From UMGS1696 sp964457685 (GTDB taxonomy: Bacteria; Bacillota; Clostridia; Oscillospirales; CAG-272), in the NCBI GenBank assembly GCA_964457685.1, contig CAYWFS010000069.1, forward strand, positions 1-5,880: 5,880 nucleotides of DNA, given 5' to 3'. The notes under the pieces were generated by a model that worked only from the letters and a program-made list of their open reading frames with translations, searched no databases and had not been told where the DNA came from. A program made the translations under genes and the position numbers. The stretch's first letter is position 1. Every line of letters starts with the position of its first letter. Positions 4,144-5,880 of this stretch are shown piece by piece.

Positions 4144-5871
4144 ATGAACAAAAAAGTCAAGAATCTTTTCTGCACACTGCTCATAGGCTGTATTTGTGCG
4201 TCTGCCATAGGTGCTTCCGTTCCTGCGTCCGATATTAACGGTCACTGGGCTGAAAACTCCATGCAGTTCTTTGTTGAAAGCGGCTGGATGGAAGAATACG
4301 GTGTTGTAAACGTAAATTACAGCCCCGATACATCAATGAGCCGTGACCAGTTCGTTTCGCTTTTGAACCGTTTTGCTAAAACTCCCGTTGAAAGCACCGA
4401 AAAGGATGAGGACGGAGTTTTCACCCGTGAAGAAGCTATGGTAATTGCGGCAAACGCACTCGGTCTTTCCGCAGGAGACAGCACAGTTCTCGAAAAGTTC
4501 ATTGATGCGTCCGAGATTTCCGAAAACGCAAAGGGTGCGGTAGCTGCTCTTGTTTCCGGCGGATATATTCACGGAACAGCCTCCGATAAGCTTTCTCCCG
4601 CATCTCAGCTTACCCGTGCAGAGGGAATTACAATTCTCGACAACATTTACGATTCACTCACATTCGATATAAGCGAGCATGATGTTGTTTACGGTACTGC
4701 CACTCTCACATATGCGGAGTTCTATTCGGGTGACGTATCATCCACGGAATCCTACGGTGTGGACGGTGTTACATCCGCTACTGTTTCCAAAGCAGGCGGA
4801 TTTAACGGTAAAATGTATACAAACTTCACCGAGGAAAGCGAAGACGGCTACAATATCTTCGGTATCAAGGAAGTTAATGTTGCGGTAAGTGCGGATGATT
4901 ATTACGACTACATTGCACTGAACCCCACATTCAAGCTTGCAAGAACCACACCCGAACAGTACAAAACAGTAAAAATCGTTGACGGTGTTGCCGTATATTC
5001 CGCAACCAACTTCAAGCTTGAAGAAACCGTTACAGATGCTACCGCAGAGCTTTTGACAGGCTCCACATGGGGTGACTACCAGATCAACGTAACTGAAAGC
5101 TCCACAGCTTATATCCGTAACAACCGCTCCGATGAAGGCTGGAAGATAAACTCAAACATTCAGGGTGTTATCCTTGAAACAGAGACAGGACTCAAGGTTG
5201 GTCTTGAACATCTCCAGAGCATTTGGTTACAGCCTTGGGAAGTTTCCTTTAACGTAACCGATGACAGCATTTACAACTCTCACATCACAGGTCACGATAA
5301 CCTTGCAGAGCTTTCAAAGCTTGTCGGAGATAAGGTTACATCCATCACCTACATCATGCCCGACAGCACCTACGTTTACACCTTCGACGGAATTTACATC
5401 AAGCCCGCATATGCAGGAGAAGAAGTAATTACCGCTACATTTGAAGAAGGCTCCGCAGACGTAACAATCGCAAACGTACCTGCTTCCCTTGAGAATGTTA
5501 CAGTAAGCATTTACTATGGCTCCGGTCGTAACAAGACTACTGTTGCAACAGACGCACAAATCGTAGACGGCAAGGTTGTAATGACAGAAGCATACAGCAG
5601 TGAAAACAGCTACACCGTAACCGTAACAAGCACAAACTATGCTAATATCATTGCCGAAACTCCCGCAACAGCAGAAGAAAAAGCACTCCTCGAGATTCTT
5701 GTTCTTCAGGCAAAGGGATACATCGACAGCGGTGTTGCGGCAAACGACAGCGGACTCATCGAGCATTACGAGGAAGCTGCCGCACTTCTTGCAGATGAGG
5801 GTGCAACTTCCGCTTCCGTTGTTGAGCTTGTAACCGAGCTTAACGGACATCTCTCCGTATACAACGGCTGA
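4144..5871 (+). CDS. Secreted SLH-domain protein with Tp47-like region and C-terminal FIVAR-like domain
   Basis: A 575-residue exported surface protein. Residues 1-23 are a signal peptide (MNKKVKN, then a hydrophobic core). LIGC at 13-16 is lipobox-like, but the hydrophobic stretch continues past it, so ordinary cleavage near Ala23 is at least as likely. SLH repeat 1 spans about 30-78 (DINGHWAENSMQFF...SRDQFVSLLNRFA) and SLH repeat 2 about 93-169 (ending LTRAEGITILDNIY); SLH repeats bind secondary cell-wall polymers. From residue 183, GTATLTYAEFYSGDV and the following ~250 residues resemble Tp47-like proteins of Clostridia, named after the Treponema 47-kDa lipoprotein. Within it D207-GVTSA-T213-VS fits the ApbE target pattern. 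Residues 505-569 look like a three-helix FIVAR-type domain. Codons lean to AAC (about 27 of 33 Asn) and TTC, suggesting strong expression. It is divergent from the flavin operon and shares its operator type. Tandem stops TGA TAA end it. Biochemical activity is not known; penicillin binding should not be assumed from the Tp47 name. Confidence 0.85.
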   Translation: MNKKVKNLFCTLLIGCICASAIGASVPASDINGHWAENSMQFFVESGWMEEYGVVNVNYSPDTSMSRDQFVSLLNRFAKTPVESTEKDEDGVFTREEAMVIAANALGLSAGDSTVLEKFIDASEISENAKGAVAALVSGGYIHGTASDKLSPASQLTRAEGITILDNIYDSLTFDISEHDVVYGTATLTYAEFYSGDVSSTESYGVDGVTSATVSKAGGFNGKMYTNFTEESEDGYNIFGIKEVNVAVSADDYYDYIALNPTFKLARTTPEQYKTVKIVDGVAVYSATNFKLEETVTDATAELLTGSTWGDYQINVTESSTAYIRNNRSDEGWKINSNIQGVILETETGLKVGLEHLQSIWLQPWEVSFNVTDDSIYNSHITGHDNLAELSKLVGDKVTSITYIMPDSTYVYTFDGIYIKPAYAGEEVITATFEEGSADVTIANVPASLENVTVSIYYGSGRNKTTVATDAQIVDGKVVMTEAYSSENSYTVTVTSTNYANIIAETPATAEEKALLEILVLQAKGYIDSGVAANDSGLIEHYEEAAALLADEGATSASVVELVTELNGHLSVYNG

Positions 5872-5880
5872 TAAAACAGA

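Noticed and set aside
5314..5850. 178-codon cysteine-rich open frame on the minus strand
   Set aside because: It lies wholly inside the SLH/Tp47-like gene on the opposite strand. The composition is odd (many Cys, Val and Gly from reversed codons), there is no ribosome site, and the plus-strand protein has clear domains and signal peptide.
4720..5870. Calling the surface protein a penicillin-binding protein
   Set aside because: Database names containing Tp47 come from the Treponema lipoprotein. No classical SxxK/SxN/KTG transpeptidase motif set was seen, so an enzymatic claim is not supported.

Overview
The window looks like chromosomal DNA from a low-to-mid-GC Gram-positive anaerobe of the class Clostridia (Ruminococcaceae/Oscillospirales-like, gut type). 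The reasons are strong GGAGG-type ribosome binding sites, sigma-A promoters with TGn-extended -10 boxes, an S-layer-homology (SLH) surface protein, an ApbE lipoprotein with an extracytoplasmic FMN-binding partner, and a Tp47-like domain. The species cannot be fixed from the sequence alone. One 100-N assembly gap (2473-2572) interrupts a gene.

Layout. Positions 1-49 (minus strand) hold the 5' two-thirds of a tRNA-Pro (anticodon GGG), cut by the window edge. Its promoter is a perfect TTGACA-N17-TATAAT preceded by three helically phased A-tracts. Positions 192-268 hold the rho-independent terminator of a four-gene minus-strand operon that fills 278-3676. In transcription order the operon encodes (i) an eight-helix membrane protein with a ferric-reductase/MsrQ-like core and at least two extracytoplasmic FMN-binding domains, (ii) the FMN transferase ApbE, (iii) a small membrane-anchored NusG-domain-II protein, and (iv) a Gx-transporter-family membrane protein. 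The last three are tightly packed, with two 4-bp ATGA stop/start overlaps. Positions 3677-4143 are a 467-bp divergent regulatory region. Positions 4144-5871 (plus strand) encode a secreted protein with SLH repeats, a Tp47-like region and a C-terminal FIVAR-like helical domain.

How it fits together. ApbE attaches FMN covalently to threonine in D-x-x-[ST]-x-A-T motifs. Both FMN-binding domains carry such a motif, and so does the SLH/Tp47-like protein across the divergent promoter (D207...T213). The NusG-II plus Gx-transporter pair matches, from memory, the EetA/EetB pair of Listeria-type flavin-based extracellular electron transfer. My reading is a compact envelope electron-transfer locus: electrons cross the membrane through the reductase-like core, pass to tethered flavins, and may continue to a cell-wall-bound flavoprotein.

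The two transcription units are probably co-regulated. Four copies of a palindrome, GTTAG-N6-CTAAC, lie in the divergent region, two per side in mirror image. On each side one copy sits at the predicted transcription start and one lies 71-76 bp further downstream in the leader. The half-site resembles that of DtxR/IdeR-type iron boxes, so iron control is a reasonable but unproven guess. This divergent, operator-studded locus is the most interesting part of the window.
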